A DNA stretch of 64,000 nt from Carex sylvatica (GCA_964058845.1 CAXKVR010000046.1:248001-312000), one strand, 5' to 3'. Numbered from the stretch's first letter, positions 48,530 through 61,380 are shown. Notes: generated by a model from the letters alone, not told the origin. Program-made: numbers and translations.

Positions 48530-49830
48530 ATGGATCGACCATACAATGAATCTATATTTTTTTTCAAAGTTCGAACAATCAATCTAAATTATTAAATATG
48601 ATCTTCATATGAAATGTACTTGGAGACCAAATTTTCTACTTTTTTAGAACTTTTTTTACTATGCTTTTAGATAGCTAGTAGATAATCACTTGATCTAAAA
48701 ATTCTGGACCATCTGAAAGCAATGATCTTCTACTTATCTAAAAAAATAGTAAACAAATTCTAAAAATATGCAAAATTTGATATCTTTAAGGTTAGCAGAT
48801 CAACAATTGATAACAATGTTGGAAAATCATAAAGGCCAAACAATTACGCCTTATCTTAAGATCAAACCATTACATCTCATCTAGGGGTCAAACACTTACA
48901 CCCCGGGAAAGCAGAAATAATTCCTCACCTTAACCTAAGGATCGTCATATGCCAAAGAGACCCAAAACATAAATCTAAAGTGCAAAACACAATATCTGAT
49001 TCCATGCCGTTTGTCATGGAATATCCAAAGTTTTAACAAGCCATCTCCGTGAACACGAGACAAGTCTTCAACGGCAAGAAGTCTTTCTCGCCTTTGGCCG
49101 TCGGGTCGTGGAGTAAGTCTTCCAAGACAGCAAGGTTCGGCTCTTGAGAAATCATCTCCAAATTTCTTACTGGATTTCTCTTCTCTGTTCTTTGATGGTA
49201 GAAGAAAAGAGAAGGCACACAGATCTGTATTTTTTCTGAGAAAAACTTATTTTCAGTTTTTGTGCTTTTTCTGGTTACCTTGTGCCTTAGGGACCAATCC
49301 TTATATAGAATAATATTTTGCGGTCATCTGCCAATTTGAAAAAGGTATAATGTTGGTTTCATCAAAAACCATGCTGACACATTGAAATCCACGTAAACAG
49401 CACAGCCCTCCAAAAAGACAGCTTCTAACCTCTGAAAATGTACTTTTCATAATTGCAAACTTTCTAAATCAGTCTATCAATGATCAGAAATTTGCCTAAA
49501 TAGTTTTACAGATTTATGGACCACACCCTATTAAATACATAAATTATTTAATATATGAATTTCATATTAGATCACATGATTGTGATAATTATATATGACA
49601 GTATATAATTCATAATTATATTACATATATGCTCAACGTTGGATATATGATCCAACAAACAATTTTATTAAAAATAAGTATTTACATCACCTCAATTCCT
49701 GTTTACATCAAGTACATTGTCATATATATGGAATTGGTGATTATGTTTGGTTTGGGTCGAGTGTTAAACTTTGAAAATAGAGATACAGATACATAGTACA
49801 GATTGATTTGTATTATACATAATATCACAT
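48530..49830. mobile_element. Fold-back element O, split by solo LTR 2
   Basis: Left arm 48530-48811 (GAACAATCAATCTAAATTA, TTGGAGACCAAATTTTCTAC, TTTACTATGCTTTTAG and inner complement). The remainder of the right arm lies at about 49690-49830 (CAAGTACATTGTCATAT, GAAAATAGAGATACAGAT). The LTR at 48817-49657 divides them. Decayed; outer ends approximate. Confidence 0.55.
48817..49657 (-). mobile_element. Solo LTR 2, same family, opposite orientation
   Basis: On the minus strand it starts TGTTGGATCATATATCC and ends ATTTTCCAACA, with a perfect 5-bp duplication AACAA (48812-48816 and 49658-49662). TATA box CTATATAAGG near 49300. Terminal ~250 bp and the whole downstream half are homologous to solo LTR 1. 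It is 841 bp rather than 1059 bp and lacks the AGTGCGGACGCAC repeats. Confidence 0.88.
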
Positions 49831-49980
49831 AGTCTCACTCCAAATTATATATACATAAACACTCATAAAAAATCTAAAATTTATTTACTTTTTTGACAAC
49901 TATATATGTACATTTTTAAACATCCGTTACACAATTTTATAATTGTTGACAGCCATTTTAAAGTACCTGTAGTGATTGTT

Positions 49981-50396
49981 GAGTAAGGCTTGGGTGTTAT
50001 GCATAGCATAAGGTCATCCGTGCTACGGCCTCAAAAACTTATCGTATAAACTTTAAACTTCAATTTAAGTAGCTCAATAAATTAGTTATATAATAAACTT
50101 GTAGAATACTAATGTTTACTATTTTTGAAATTTTTTTACTATTTTTTATGATTTATGAAATATGACAAAAAATAGCCTAAAAGGTTGACAATTTTCTTTT
50201 ATTTTTAGGCCATCTTTCATAAATCATAAAATACAGTAATTTTTTTTTTCAAAAATAGTAAAAATAGTAACTTACAAAGCTTTTTGTATAACCAATTTAT
50301 TGAACTACTTAAATCGAAGTTTGAAGTTTATGCGATATGTTTTTGAGGCCGTAGCACGGAAGACCTTATGCTATCCATAGCACCCAAGTCTTACTC
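49981..50396. mobile_element. Fold-back element P (GAGTAAGGCTTGGGTG ends)
   Basis: Inverted ends GAGTAAGGCTTGGGTG.TATG / CAT..CACCCAAGTCTTACTC, flanked by a perfect 9-bp duplication GTGATTGTT (49972-49980 and 50397-50405). The terminal module resembles H and I (GCATAGCATAAGG, CCGTGCTACGGCC), but the arm has AAACTTCAATTTAAGTAG in place of the usual cassette. It keeps a TTTTTTTACTATTTTTTATG part. Confidence 0.88.
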
Positions 50397-50647
50397 GTGA
50401 TTGTTTTAGCAGCATATATATATACGTACGTACATTGGTTACAAGAAACTTATTAACAGTTTTTTTTAGAAACAATAAGGGCCATGCCCTCATTTATATT
50501 AACCATAATCGGTTACATAGATGGAAGGTTTCTGGGGAGGAAACCTGTTAGCGGGGGTAAAAAGAGGAATCATAAAGCATAAATGTGAAAGCTAAAGAAA
50601 AGCTCCCAGCCAAGCTAGAAGTGGCAAAAGAAGAAAGTGAAAAGAAA

Positions 50648-50702
50648 ATGTAAATGTAAATGTAAATGTAAATATAAATGTAAATGTAACTATAAATGTA
50701 AG
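50648..50702. repeat. TGTAAA hexamer array in the LINE 3' region
   Basis: About nine units of AAATGT with small variants (AAATAT, AACTAT), directly after the ORF2 end. Many plant LINEs carry a short 3' simple repeat; its link to retrotransposition here is inference. Confidence 0.8.
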
Positions 50703-50706
50703 TTGA

Positions 50707-53700
50707 TTATCCATTATCTCTGAATCTTCTACCATAATCGCTTTTGATTTGTGTAAATCTCCACTGTTGACTTGTATCTTCTATCAATTCTTCCACTGTT
50801 TTGAGTTTGTCGTTGAATATTTTGTTGCATCTTTCGCACCAGATTATAAAGTTTGAGATTAGAATTACTTCCCTTGTTTTCTTCTGTATTGTTGAATCTG
50901 TCATTGCTTGAATGAAATTCATCTCCCTACCCCTTTGATTTAGCTCCATGTGTTGCAAAGCCCCATTGGTGATTGCCAAACCCGTTTGGCATTCATTGAA
51001 TAAGTGGTTGGTGTTTCTTCATTGTTTCGACACATACTGCACATTCCAACTAGCACAAAGCCTCTCGCTTGTAAGTTGTTGATTGTTAAGATATTGTTAG
51101 TGTAGTAACCATGCGAAAACCTTGAATCTTGGTGGTACTTGTAGTTTCCATATTAGTCCTGATTTTGGTCTTTTTCTTAGGGCATCACTTAATCTCAAGT
51201 ATACCGACTTGACAGTAAAAGTGTTGTTGCTACTTATCTTCTAGTTTGCCTCATCGGTTACCTCATGTGTTGAGTTGATTTGTTGGTACAGTAATTGCCT
51301 CATGATATCAAATTTTGAGAATTTCTCTCTTCCTTGCTGTGAGTTGATCGGTTTAAACAAATGATTAAGGTCACTTGCTATGAGGAGCTGCTGTAGTGTG
51401 CATTCTTGGTTGAGAGCAAAGGTGAATAGGGTTGGCAGTGTATGGAGAATAATCCCTTGTCCCTAGTATTGCTTCCACAATTTTATTGACGAACCTTGTA
51501 CCAGTATTCTCAATATGGCATTGTCACAAAATGCTTGTGCTTCTTTGAGATGTCTCACACAGAAATTCGATTCATAGATTGCCATTGGCCCTAGTGGACT
51601 GTGGATGGCTAAGATGATCGACTTTCATAATTTTTCCTAAGGTTTATGCCACTGCCAAATCCATTTCGCTAAGAGTGCTGTGTTGAAAAATCTGAGATTA
51701 ATAATTCCTAATCCACCTAGTTGCTTAGGTATTCACACCATCTCCCAATTTGCTAAGTGAATCTTTTTTTGGTCTTGCTTTGCACCATGCCATAGGAAAT
51801 TTCGTCTAATTCGGTCGATTTCTTCTATGACCCATTGTGGTAATCAAAATACCGACATGAAATATACCGGTATGGCCGATAGCACCGCGTTGATCAACAC
51901 AATTATTCCTGCCATAGATAGAAACTTTGCTTCCCAACCCGATAGCCTTTGCTCAATTTTCTAAATTAAGGTTTTGTATGTCATACTAGGAACTGTTGCC
52001 TCTGTGAGCGGCAACCCTAAGTATGTAAGTGGCCAACTATCTTGTTTACACCCTAGTCTTGATACTAGTGTGTTGAGGAGGGTATCTTATACATTCACTC
52101 CTACCAATTTAGATTTATCCATGTTTACTTTTAAGCCCGTCAGGGCTTGAAAAGTGGTTAGAATTAGGTTTAATACTTGGATCTGTTGCAATTCAGGTTT
52201 GACAAAGAAAAGCGCATCGTCTGCATAAAGAAAGCATGGTTCCATTGAGTCTATTGGCAGTCTGAGAGCTCTCGTGTAACTTAGTTTTTGCATCCATCTT
52301 GGTAAAAAATCCATAGCAATTATGAAGAGTAGAGGGGAAAGCGGGTCCCCTTGTCGCACACCTCTCTTGAGCTTGATTTTTTTGTCAATGAGACCATTTA
52401 TAATGATTTGTGATGATCCATGTAGAGTTAGGTTTTCAATCCAAGTTAGCCACTGAGTTGGAAAACCTAAGGCTTTCATTACCTTAAGTAAAAAGTTTCA
52501 GTTGATTGTGTCGAATGCCTTATGAATGTCGGCTTTGAATATAGCAAATTGAATCTTGGATTTTCTAGCAAATTGTAACATTTCTCTCGCGTATATGAAG
52601 CTTTCTGAGATTTGTCTACCTTTCACAAAACCCGTCTGTGAGCAGTGTAGTAGCCCATCTATCTGTCCCTGAAGCCGGTTTGCCAAGATTTTGGAGAATA
52701 TCTTTTGGCACCCATGGACCAAGCTTATTGGTCTAAAGTCTGTTGGCTTGTTTGGATTGTCCTTTTTTGGCAGTAATACGATGTAGGAGGAGTTGAGAGA
52801 TTCCAATGTTAGAGATGTGTTGGTGACTGTTGTATATACTGCCATTAGGTCTGGAATGATTAAGGAAGCGAAGGTTTTGTAAAATTCACCTGTCAGCCCC
52901 TCTGGACCTGGAGATTTGTTATTAGACCAATCTTGAATAACCTTTTCAATATCCTATCTGCAGATTGATCTTGCTAAAATTGCCAAGTCTTGCTGTATCG
53001 GGTACAAAGTGTGCCAGTCTATGTCCCCATGTCCTTCCTCTTCTTTCCCCATTAGTTTTATGTAAAATTCATGAAAAATCTTTGCTTTGCTTTGTTGATC
53101 TTTATACAATCTGCCATTGTGTTCTATAGCCTCCACTACATTTTGCCTCTGTGAAGCTGTGGCATATGCATGAAAATAGGCTGTGTTGTTGTCTCCTTCA
53201 AGTTGCCACTTTGTTTTGGCTCTTTGTTTCCATAATTCCTCTTCATACACTGCTAGGTTAGTGTATCTCCTTTTAATTAGTGCTTTGTTCCTTTTTTCTA
53301 TCTGTGTTGTTGGCCGTCTCTCTTCTACTTTGTCAACCTAGCTGATGAAATCTCTGCACACTCCAATCTGCCTTTTGATGTTTTCTATTCGATCTCTTGT
53401 CCATTTTGTTATTTTGGATTGTAATTTCTCCAACTTCTCATGCATTTTTTTTGGTGTTGCGGCTGTTGGTAGGGTTCCCCATAAGTTATTCATGAAATTT
53501 ATGAACTCTTCTGACTTGAGCCATAAATTTTTGAATTTGAATAACTTTGTTCTCTTGAATTCTGTAGTGGCTGTGAACTTGACAGGGCTGTGATCTGAAT
53601 CAGTGTTGGGTAGCACCATTTGTTTTGAATTTGAGAAGAGGGCACTCCAGTCAGTTGAAAGAAGAAACCTGTCAAGCTTGGCCATGGCTGGTGCATATCT

Positions 53701-54283
53701 TGTGTTTGACCAAGTAAACCTTCTTTCCATCATTCTCAAATCAATCAGACCCAAATCTGAAATCAAACTCGCAAAGGTCCGCGGCCATCTCCAATTTTTT
53801 GAATTTGTGTTTCTTTCATTAGTTTGTAGGGTTGTGTTAAAGTCTCCGCAAATTAACCATGGTGTGCCATCACTTGGGCATTCTAACTGTAGCTCTTGAA
53901 AGAACTAGGTTCTTGTTTCATATCTGGATGGCCCATAGACCGTGGTTATTTTTATGATTACATCCATGTATATGTCTCTTAACTGTACTGATATGAAAAA
54001 ATCCTTTGTATCCGATGAGATGAGTATGTATCTTTTCCCTTGCCAAGCTATGAGAATGCCCCCTCTTGAGCCTTGTGAATTCTTTACTTGATAACCATCT
54101 AGTCTACGCCCACAGATTTTCCTTCTGGTAGCGTCATCCATACTTCGCAATTTTGTTTCCTATAAGCATATAATGCTTGGCTTTTCAATAAAAAAAAGTT
54201 TGTCTAATTGCCAATCTTTTCTCCCTTTCATTAAGTCCGTGCACATTCCATGTTATGATATTGAGTTTGGTTTTGTAATTCAT
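50707..54283 (-). pseudogene. LINE ORF2: endonuclease and reverse transcriptase, broken
   Basis: ATG at 54283 begins with the endonuclease motif IITWNVHGLN. The endonuclease continues in pieces with YQVKNSQGSRGGILIAW, WLICGDFN (about 53840-53875) and TDSDHSPVKF (about 53580). The RT follows: LLPKKDNPNKPTDFRPISL (about 52770), FVKGRQISESF, FKADIHKAFDTIN, GVRQGDPLSPLLFI (about 52340) and the catalytic FLYADDALFF (about 52220). The end near 50707-50979 (ISNFIIWCERCNKIFN) is the usual ORF2 C-terminus. Stops or shifts separate almost every block, notably near 54180, 53903, 53336, 52955, 52490 and across 52086-50980. In a live element this protein nicks the target and copies the RNA. Confidence 0.88.
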
Positions 54284-54596
54284 TGGAAATTTAAAAAAGA
54301 CACCAAAATTAACACAAATAATCATAATATGGAATGAGGTCTTACTACACTGATTGCTTACATCTCCAGCCTTCTTAGGCTTCCTACTTAAAAAATGGTA
54401 AACATACCGACAAGTCCCAAAGCAGTAGGTACTACTGCTGACTTTCCATCTTTTTCCTGGAATTCTTCTTCCATTCCCTTTCATTATGTTAATGAGAAGA
54501 TCCCCCCTTCTAACTAAAGAAAATATAAATTGACTAAGACTTTCTAACATTGATAACCAAAATTGCCTCATCCCCCTATCCCAGTCTCTAATTTAC

Positions 54597-57179
54597 TTAC
54601 TCCGTTGCTATAGCCGCCATGGCTACCTTCTCCAATTCGTTGGTCACCTCAATTCTTGTCTGGAGAATAATTGCCTCGGCCTGGCTGTTTGCTAGCGGAG
54701 CAAATGATTCCATGTAATCCAGTTTGATCGGTGAAGAATTACGCTTCCTTGTCTGTCTCTTCTTGTAAAAGGCGACTGTGTATGGCTTTGAGACCAAGCG
54801 AGCTCTTTCTTCTGGGCAAATGTAGACTCCCTTGTTCTTAGCAGAAAGGCATGCACTGTGTCGAATCGGGCCTTTTGCATAACGGGACGGACCCGCGAAG
54901 CCATGAGGGCTTCCAGTAGATGCGCTGCTTTGAGATTTATCTTGTGGCACAGGAGATTGCGGGCCATCTACTGATGCCGGGCCTTTATCTGTTACTGGGC
55001 CGTGCAGGGAAATTGGTGTAAAATCCAAATCTTATATTTCCTCTGTTGCTGGGCCTAGGAATATGGTTGGGCCTATGAAATTGATTTTTTCTTCTAGATA
55101 GGCTGTTGCTGGAATTATGCAGGAGGTTGAATTAGGTATGGGACCCAAAAGCTGCACCGTATTGGTATTTTCTTTACCCAATAATACAACTGGTGTATTA
55201 AATGCCCGTCTTTTCCAGAGTAAGTCGAAGGGTAACTTTTGGTGCCAGTCAGAGGTGAATATCCCTAATGTCTCTTTGAATATCTCGCACACTGCTCCAG
55301 TGATGCTAGAGATAATAGCCATCCTGAACTGCTTTCCCAAATTGCTTGTCACCATTAATTCCCCGTACACACCCACTTTGGCATGCGCAATATGAAAACT
55401 TGCAACAGTAAAAATTGCCTCTCCAGTTGCACTTCTCTGTACTATTGATTTTTCCTCCTCTCTAGTTGCTTTTTTGACCTTGGTCTCAATTGGTACGGTC
55501 ATCGCCTTCTCTTCACCTCCACCTCCATGGCCATTTCTTCTACTGTAATTATCACTAGGACCTTGGTAGTCTCTTGTTGCTGCTGGGCGGGTCCTATGAT
55601 AAGGTGCAGCATTCTGTCTCGCTGTTTTTGTCTCGCCGATGTGGGAACTGTGCGTGGATCTATCTTCTCTGTTGTGATCACGTCATGCGACAGGGGGTTC
55701 TGGCTCTGTTGTGTGAAACCATCCATCCAATTCTACTTCTATTGGTGCATAGTGAGCCCTGGCTCTTGTCGTGAGGTATCGAGGAACCTTTTTTGGTTTA
55801 TGGCAGTCTACCAATGCATGAATGTACTCATAGTTCTCATTGTCTGAGACCAGTGTCATTTTTTGGAGTTCTCCAAAACCAGAAACAATGTCGGCAACAT
55901 CATGTTTATTCCAGTTTTGGTAAGGTACTCCCAAAAGCTTTACCCTTGCAAGATTGGAAGATGGGTCGAAGAGCATACCTGCTTCCTTGGTCCATTCTGT
56001 CATCTGAACCTCTATGCCCGGTCCTAGCATGAATACGCATATGTTTGTTGCTTCTTTCATCATGTCGTATGTGGGGAAGATTGCTAGAAAGTCCCCAACC
56101 GAGGGGTGTGCTTTTCTGACTTTGAAATCCCGGGTTTGCCTCTTGAAGTGGCTGGCCAGTCGGGTGGCTATTTTGTGTGTTAGGAAGTTGTCGTTTGGGT
56201 TGGGACCAGCCAGCACTATCGTTGTTCGGTACAGGTACATGTTTGGTGGCAGAAGTTCATCTCTGGGGTTTATGAATACTTCCATGTCTTCAGCTCTTTC
56301 TACTTCAACTTGGTCAGGGTGTGTAAGTTCCACGATTTTCCAATCGGGCATATCCATGTTTTTCTGTTTGTGTTTGACTTGAGGTTTTTGAGTCAAAGTT
56401 TTAGGTTTCTCCTGTTATTTCTCTTTGAGGATGGTGGGTTTTGTCTGTTCCTTTTGCTTCTCCTTTATAGTTACGATTGGTTGTTTTTTCTTCTCTGGGT
56501 TGGTGGTTGCATTTATTCCCTGTACTTCTCTGTTTTTAATTTTCTTTGGGAAAAATCTGGAGATATGTCCTGTTTCGTCACAGTTAATGCACCTAACTTT
56601 GTTTTTACAAGCTGCTTTCTTGTGTCCCTTTGAGAAGCAGTTAAAGCATTTGTTGCTTTCCTTCAATTTTCTCTGTTGAGGGCTGAGGTATGGGTTGCGT
56701 TTGGGGGTAACATGTTTGCGCCTGCTTACAATTGTCCATCCATCTTCGTCTTGCAATAACTTCTTTCCTTTTTGTGCGACAGCTCCTAATTTATGGTTGT
56801 TAGGCCTAGTTCTAGGAAGGCATTGTGCATTGAAGGTTGGATGCAGCGCTTGGGGTGCTGCTCGAGGTTTGTCGCTGCATTGTTTTGCATACCTACAGAT
56901 CACCTGAACAAACGTCGGCCGGTGTTCCTCTTTGTTTTGGGTTTTGGTTGTGATCGCCGTTCTGAATGCCTGAGCCTTCGCAATTTGGAAAGCCTTCCTC
57001 TCATTAATGGAGAAATTGGTTTTTCCAGGTTGCTTTGACCTTGGTAGCTTTTTCAATGCATCATCTATCTCTTTGGGCTGCTCTTTCATTGCCTCCTCAA
57101 AAAGTTGTAGCAAGGTTGGCTCTTTGAAAATGTTGTCAGCCGATGCTGGCGTCTTCTTGTCATTCGCTGCTCCAATCAC
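54597..57179 (-). pseudogene. LINE ORF1: nucleic-acid-binding protein, broken
   Basis: The frame begins at about 57179 (a GTG; no in-frame ATG follows the preceding TGA, so the original start is mutated). It holds an acidic/Lys-rich N-terminus and two zinc knuckles near 56630-56540: CFNCFSKGHKKAAC is complete, while CINCDETGHISRFF has Phe in place of the last Cys. A TAA at about 56413 interrupts the frame, which resumes to 55683 with a globular block (MYLYRTTIVLAGPNPNDNF ... KHDVADIVSGFGELQ) that resembles the DUF4283-type region of plant L1 ORF1. A frameshift near 55700 leads to 55499, followed by 55502-55032 and 55028-54597. ORF1 would bind the element RNA. Confidence 0.8.
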
Positions 57180-57256
57180 CTCTCCTATTGTCTGCTTAAT
57201 TTTCTCTCTTCACAAGTTGGAAAGTCTTCATTCTTGTGAACACTTATTAACAGTTT

Positions 57257-57289
57257 AACACTAGGACATACATTTTATTTATATTAAAA

Positions 57290-57332
<43 letters not shown>

Positions 57333-57826
57333 TCGTTTAACAATTCTTATACGATTGCTCCAACGTCAGCATTTGTTGATACTATGCATAGTGTACATTT
57401 TTTTAACTAGAATGCACACATAACATTTTCAGAAGGGTTACCGAAGGGGTAATTAAATAATGGATAATATCATAGTAACATGAATTTTGAAGGTAACATG
57501 TTATTTTTGTACTTTTCTATGCTTCCAAACTACAAAAACACTAATGTACAATTTGATAGGAGGACAATCATGAAATTCTTTTTAAAATAAGAAATAAAGA
57601 CAACTTGAGCTCAATTCCATAACCAGCACCATCACCTCCTCTGCCAAGCAACCCTAACATAGATTGAAAGGTTGCTCTGGGTCAGATTCCATGCATGCAT
57701 TTATTTGCCTCCACTGGAACCATACTATGGTTCTCTGTTTTATAACCAAATTTGATCCTGCCTTTTTTCAACCACCAACATGCTACACAAACTTGTACTC
57801 GAAATACATGTATATACTTATATTAG

Positions 57827-57860
<34 letters not shown>

Positions 57861-60800
57861 AGGTATTTAGGCTTAGGAATTGTACACATACTTTGTGGGT
57901 ACATGGCTTAATTATATATACAAGCCTAATAATTAAGGTGAAATAAAGCTCTAGATCACACACCATGCAATTAATTATAAGCTGGATTTATATATTATAG
58001 ATATATCTAGGTGCAAGTACTGGAGAGCATCTGCATGCATGCCTAGTGAGTAGTACAGCCGGCCGCAACAATTTGATGATGTTGGACATTTTCTGGATTT
58101 TAAATACTATTAATGTGATCGAAGAGCCACTCTGACAATTGAAGGCAGTAATAACGCATCTTGTATATATCTTAATATCATGCATGCATGCAATGCAAGC
58201 AGATCACCCACTTGCTTTCTTAATTTATTCCTTATCCATTTCTTATCAAATATATATATATATATATGTGTGTGTAGATATTGATCGAGTGGTTAATTGA
58301 ATCAATTATTCGGACATGAAAAATATATGATTTGAACTAGCTAATTAATTACATATCAGATGAAATATATATATACTAACGTTAACTAGTTATACATACA
58401 TTTAGCCAAACTCATCTTTAAAATTGCCAAAACTTCATTAAAATAGCTTCCATTTATTATACATATACACTATATTAAAGTTTCCTGTGAAGATTGTTTG
58501 CAAAGCAATTTAATAATTATGTGAAGTATATATAATTAAAGTAACTTTTATTAGTGTAGATATTGAAAACATTATTTCAATTGATCAACCACTAGTACTA
58601 AATGATTTATAGCACGTATATATATAATATATATACTGTTCTCGTCCTACGTCTAGATCACTTATTTAGTATACTAATAATTTGTTATGATTGAGAACAA
58701 GTACAAATGACAATAAAGAATTGATACAATGCATAAAACACATGACAACAAAGAAATAAATAATAATAATAACAAATATGATTCAACAATTAGTTTAGAT
58801 CGAAATTCAGTCCTTCGTTTAGTGGCAAAGACGATACTCTTCGTGTAGCAGCAAAGACAATACTCTTCGTGTAAGAGTTGCATATTTGAAACCTGAATGG
58901 AATAATATTTTATGAATATTAAATAGTTGAGTGGTTTGATCTCCTCCAACGTCCTTTACTCAAAAAACAATTACTTAAGATCTTTTACCAAAAAACAATT
59001 AGTTAGATCTAGTACATTAAAAAAATATACACATAATTAATAAAAATATAACCAAAAAGCATAGGTTTAAGTAACGTTTATCGCGTCATATATAGCGAAA
59101 CGGATAAAAATACAGTGCTATGTCCATATAGCACCACTATAGCACGGAATAGCGCGTTATAGTGCTGATATATAGTATCACAGCTTTTATGGTCCGAAAA
59201 CACTATATTACATCTCATTTAGGAACATAAAAAACATAAAAATGAAGTAAGAATAAATGAAAGATATAAAACATAAAAAAAATTAAATGAAAGAGTAAAA
59301 TGAAGTAATTAAGAAGCTGTGAATTAATCCGAATCATACAGAATAACTTATTACTAGATCTATATATATTTGTTCTGCATGTAGGAACCACTGTTTTAAC
59401 ATCTTAGCTTGAGCTTTTCAGATGAACTAAGTTAAGCCATGACACTGACACCAAATTGCAAAGTAATGTAAAATATGAGTAGATTGGAGTAAAGAACTCA
59501 ATCCTTCTTAAATTTAAGTAGTAACCAAACTTGACTTTAATTTGAATTAATTAATGTAGCTCAAGTTTAACTAATAACTCGATGATCAGATTAATTTTTA
59601 GTTGATTTGAATTTAAAATTATTTCAGTTAACTCGTTCGAAATTATTTAATATAAAATGACATATACTGACTTTGAATTGATATATGTATATAATTATCA
59701 ATAATTTAGTATAACATAAAATACTTATAGAAATTAACTCCGTTTTCAATTATATTAATTATTGACAAGGCATCTCGCTAGAAAATTGGTGGGATTTGGG
59801 ATCGATCATGCCAAAAATGTCTCTTATATATATGTCTTGATTTTAGCCACAACTTGTCTTCATATGTGATTTTTGCAAATTTGAAGTACAACGTGCGTAA
59901 TTTTAATTAGGAGTCATAGTGAAGTATATACAATAATTTACTTTCGCCATATAGTACCCAAAAAAAAGAAAAAGAAATTCTCGATCGTTTTCAAGTCAAA
60001 AGGTGCCAAATTACAAATATCATCAATACTACATATTTAATTTTTTTCACCAATGGGTCATTTTTAGTGTTCAGTTTGTTCGAATTAGGATTCATGGTAG
60101 CTGCAAAAAGTTTAACAATATATGCAAAATAATTACTAGTTTTTAAACTAGTCATGACTAACCAGAATATTAATACATAGTAGGGTGATAAAAAAAATAA
60201 AAAATTAATAGCAAATAAGCTGTGAACTGATCTGACAAAATAAAATAACAATTAGATTTTCTTTCATAAAAATAACAATTGTATTGTGTAGTTTATATAT
60301 AAATTAATATTGAATTAAAATTCGTTACGTGAAGTCAATAGATTTCTGGGTATTTGTTGTCAGATGTGGACACCATACAAAATAACAAATAGCCCCTCAA
60401 GCTAAGAAAAAAATATAGTGAAGAATATGGTTAAAAAAAATAAAAAAAATTTAAACAGCAAACGGATAACAAATCAGCTCTAATTGGACAAAAAATAGTA
60501 CTTGATTAATTATTATTACTATTCATATAATATGAATTATGACTTATATTATATAAATTAAAATTTTAAGTTGGCTATCAAAGCAAAGGAAAAAAAAAAA
60601 AAAAGAGGAAAATTAGAGATGATATTGACCAGCTCAAATGATGGGTCCCTAATTTACAGCAACAATTATAACGAACATGATAGCTGTCGAACATTTTCCA
60701 TAAGTAAATTAGATTTAATAAAAAAAACAATTGTGTAGGCCTAAGTGAAGTTATAAGCCGCAATTACAAAAACTATAATTTTTCAAATTAGATAAACTAC

Positions 60801-61009
60801 AAAGAGTAATACTATGGTAATATGCATCAATATTTTCATTTTTAAATTTTAAATGATTTTGTTGAATGGTTCAAATTAATTGTTTGAACTTTGAAAATAA
60901 AGATATTGATTTATAATACTGATCAATAAACATTATGCATAGTATTATAGCCTCACTCAATGCAAATAAAAGCATTGAAATCCGAGCAAAGTTATGGTGT
61001 GTTGTGTTC
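57257..61009. other. Intergenic DNA, no gene seen
   Basis: (TA)n tracts near 57295-57326, 57828-57858 and 58251-58267, a 2-copy tandem repeat near 58820-58878, and a hAT-like scrap near 59085-59215 (GCGTTATAGTGCTG, TATAGCACCACTATAGCAC). A lone fold-back arm lies near 60845-60960 (GGTTCAAATTAATTGTTTGAAC, TATGCATAGTATTATAGCC). All frames are short and unconvincing. Confidence 0.45.
58822..58878. repeat. Two-copy 27-bp tandem repeat
   Basis: GCAAAGAC(G/A)ATACTCTTCGTGTA occurs twice in direct succession with one or two differences. No function visible. Confidence 0.7.
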
Positions 61010-61380
61010 AACAAGAGATGTTGGTGAGCATAATTCCAAAAATCTATCAGATTGGCTTCAAACAATGAATTCAAACTGTTGAAATTCACTTTATGAGTGA
61101 TGTGTGTACATGAAAAAATTTATAAACTTCAAATTCATTTAGTACAAGATTAAGCGGTCAAAAAAATGATGAAAAATGAATGTATAAAACAACTTGCAAA
61201 AGGTTCATTTTTTTTAAAGCTCAACTTTGTACTGAATGAATTCGAAATTTCCAAAAAATTTCATATACATACATCATTCATAAAGTAGATGGATTTCAAT
61301 TGTTTGAATTTGTAGTTCAAAGATAATCTGATAAATTTTTTTAAGTTATACTCGCCAATATTTTTTTATGAATACATCAC
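61010..61380. mobile_element. Fold-back element Q with a different core
   Basis: Arms 61010-61180 and 61200-61380 are diverged inverted copies (AAAAATCTATCAGATTGG / AATCTGATAAATTTTTTTAAG; CAAACTGTTGAAATTC / GATTTCAATTGTTTG; TCATTTAGTACAAGATT / CTTTGTACTGAATGA). The core is not the usual cassette. A single arm of the same kind is near 29335-29440. Confidence 0.6.

Larger units (their letters stand above)
50449..57256 (-). mobile_element. L1-type LINE, near full length, target duplication
   Basis: A 6.8 kb minus-strand element between copies of ACTTATTAACAGTTT (50449-50463 and 57242-57256). Its 3' end is a short A run (T run at 50461-50467 on the + strand), and its 5' end lies about 60 bp before ORF1. 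It holds ORF1 (zinc knuckles) and ORF2 (endonuclease, RT, C-terminal region) in the plant L1 order. Both frames carry many stops and shifts, so it cannot move itself. Near its 3' end (50648-50700) there is a run of TGTAAA hexamers. Confidence 0.92.

Noticed and set aside
47392..49657. LTR 1 and LTR 2 as the two ends of one retrotransposon or one giant fold-back transposon
   Set aside because: They are in opposite orientation, each has its own different perfect 5-bp duplication, and the DNA between them is a fold-back arm.
53345..57258. Plus-strand ORFs over the LINE
   Set aside because: They are antisense readings of ORF1 and ORF2; the minus strand has zinc knuckles, GDFN and YADD motifs.
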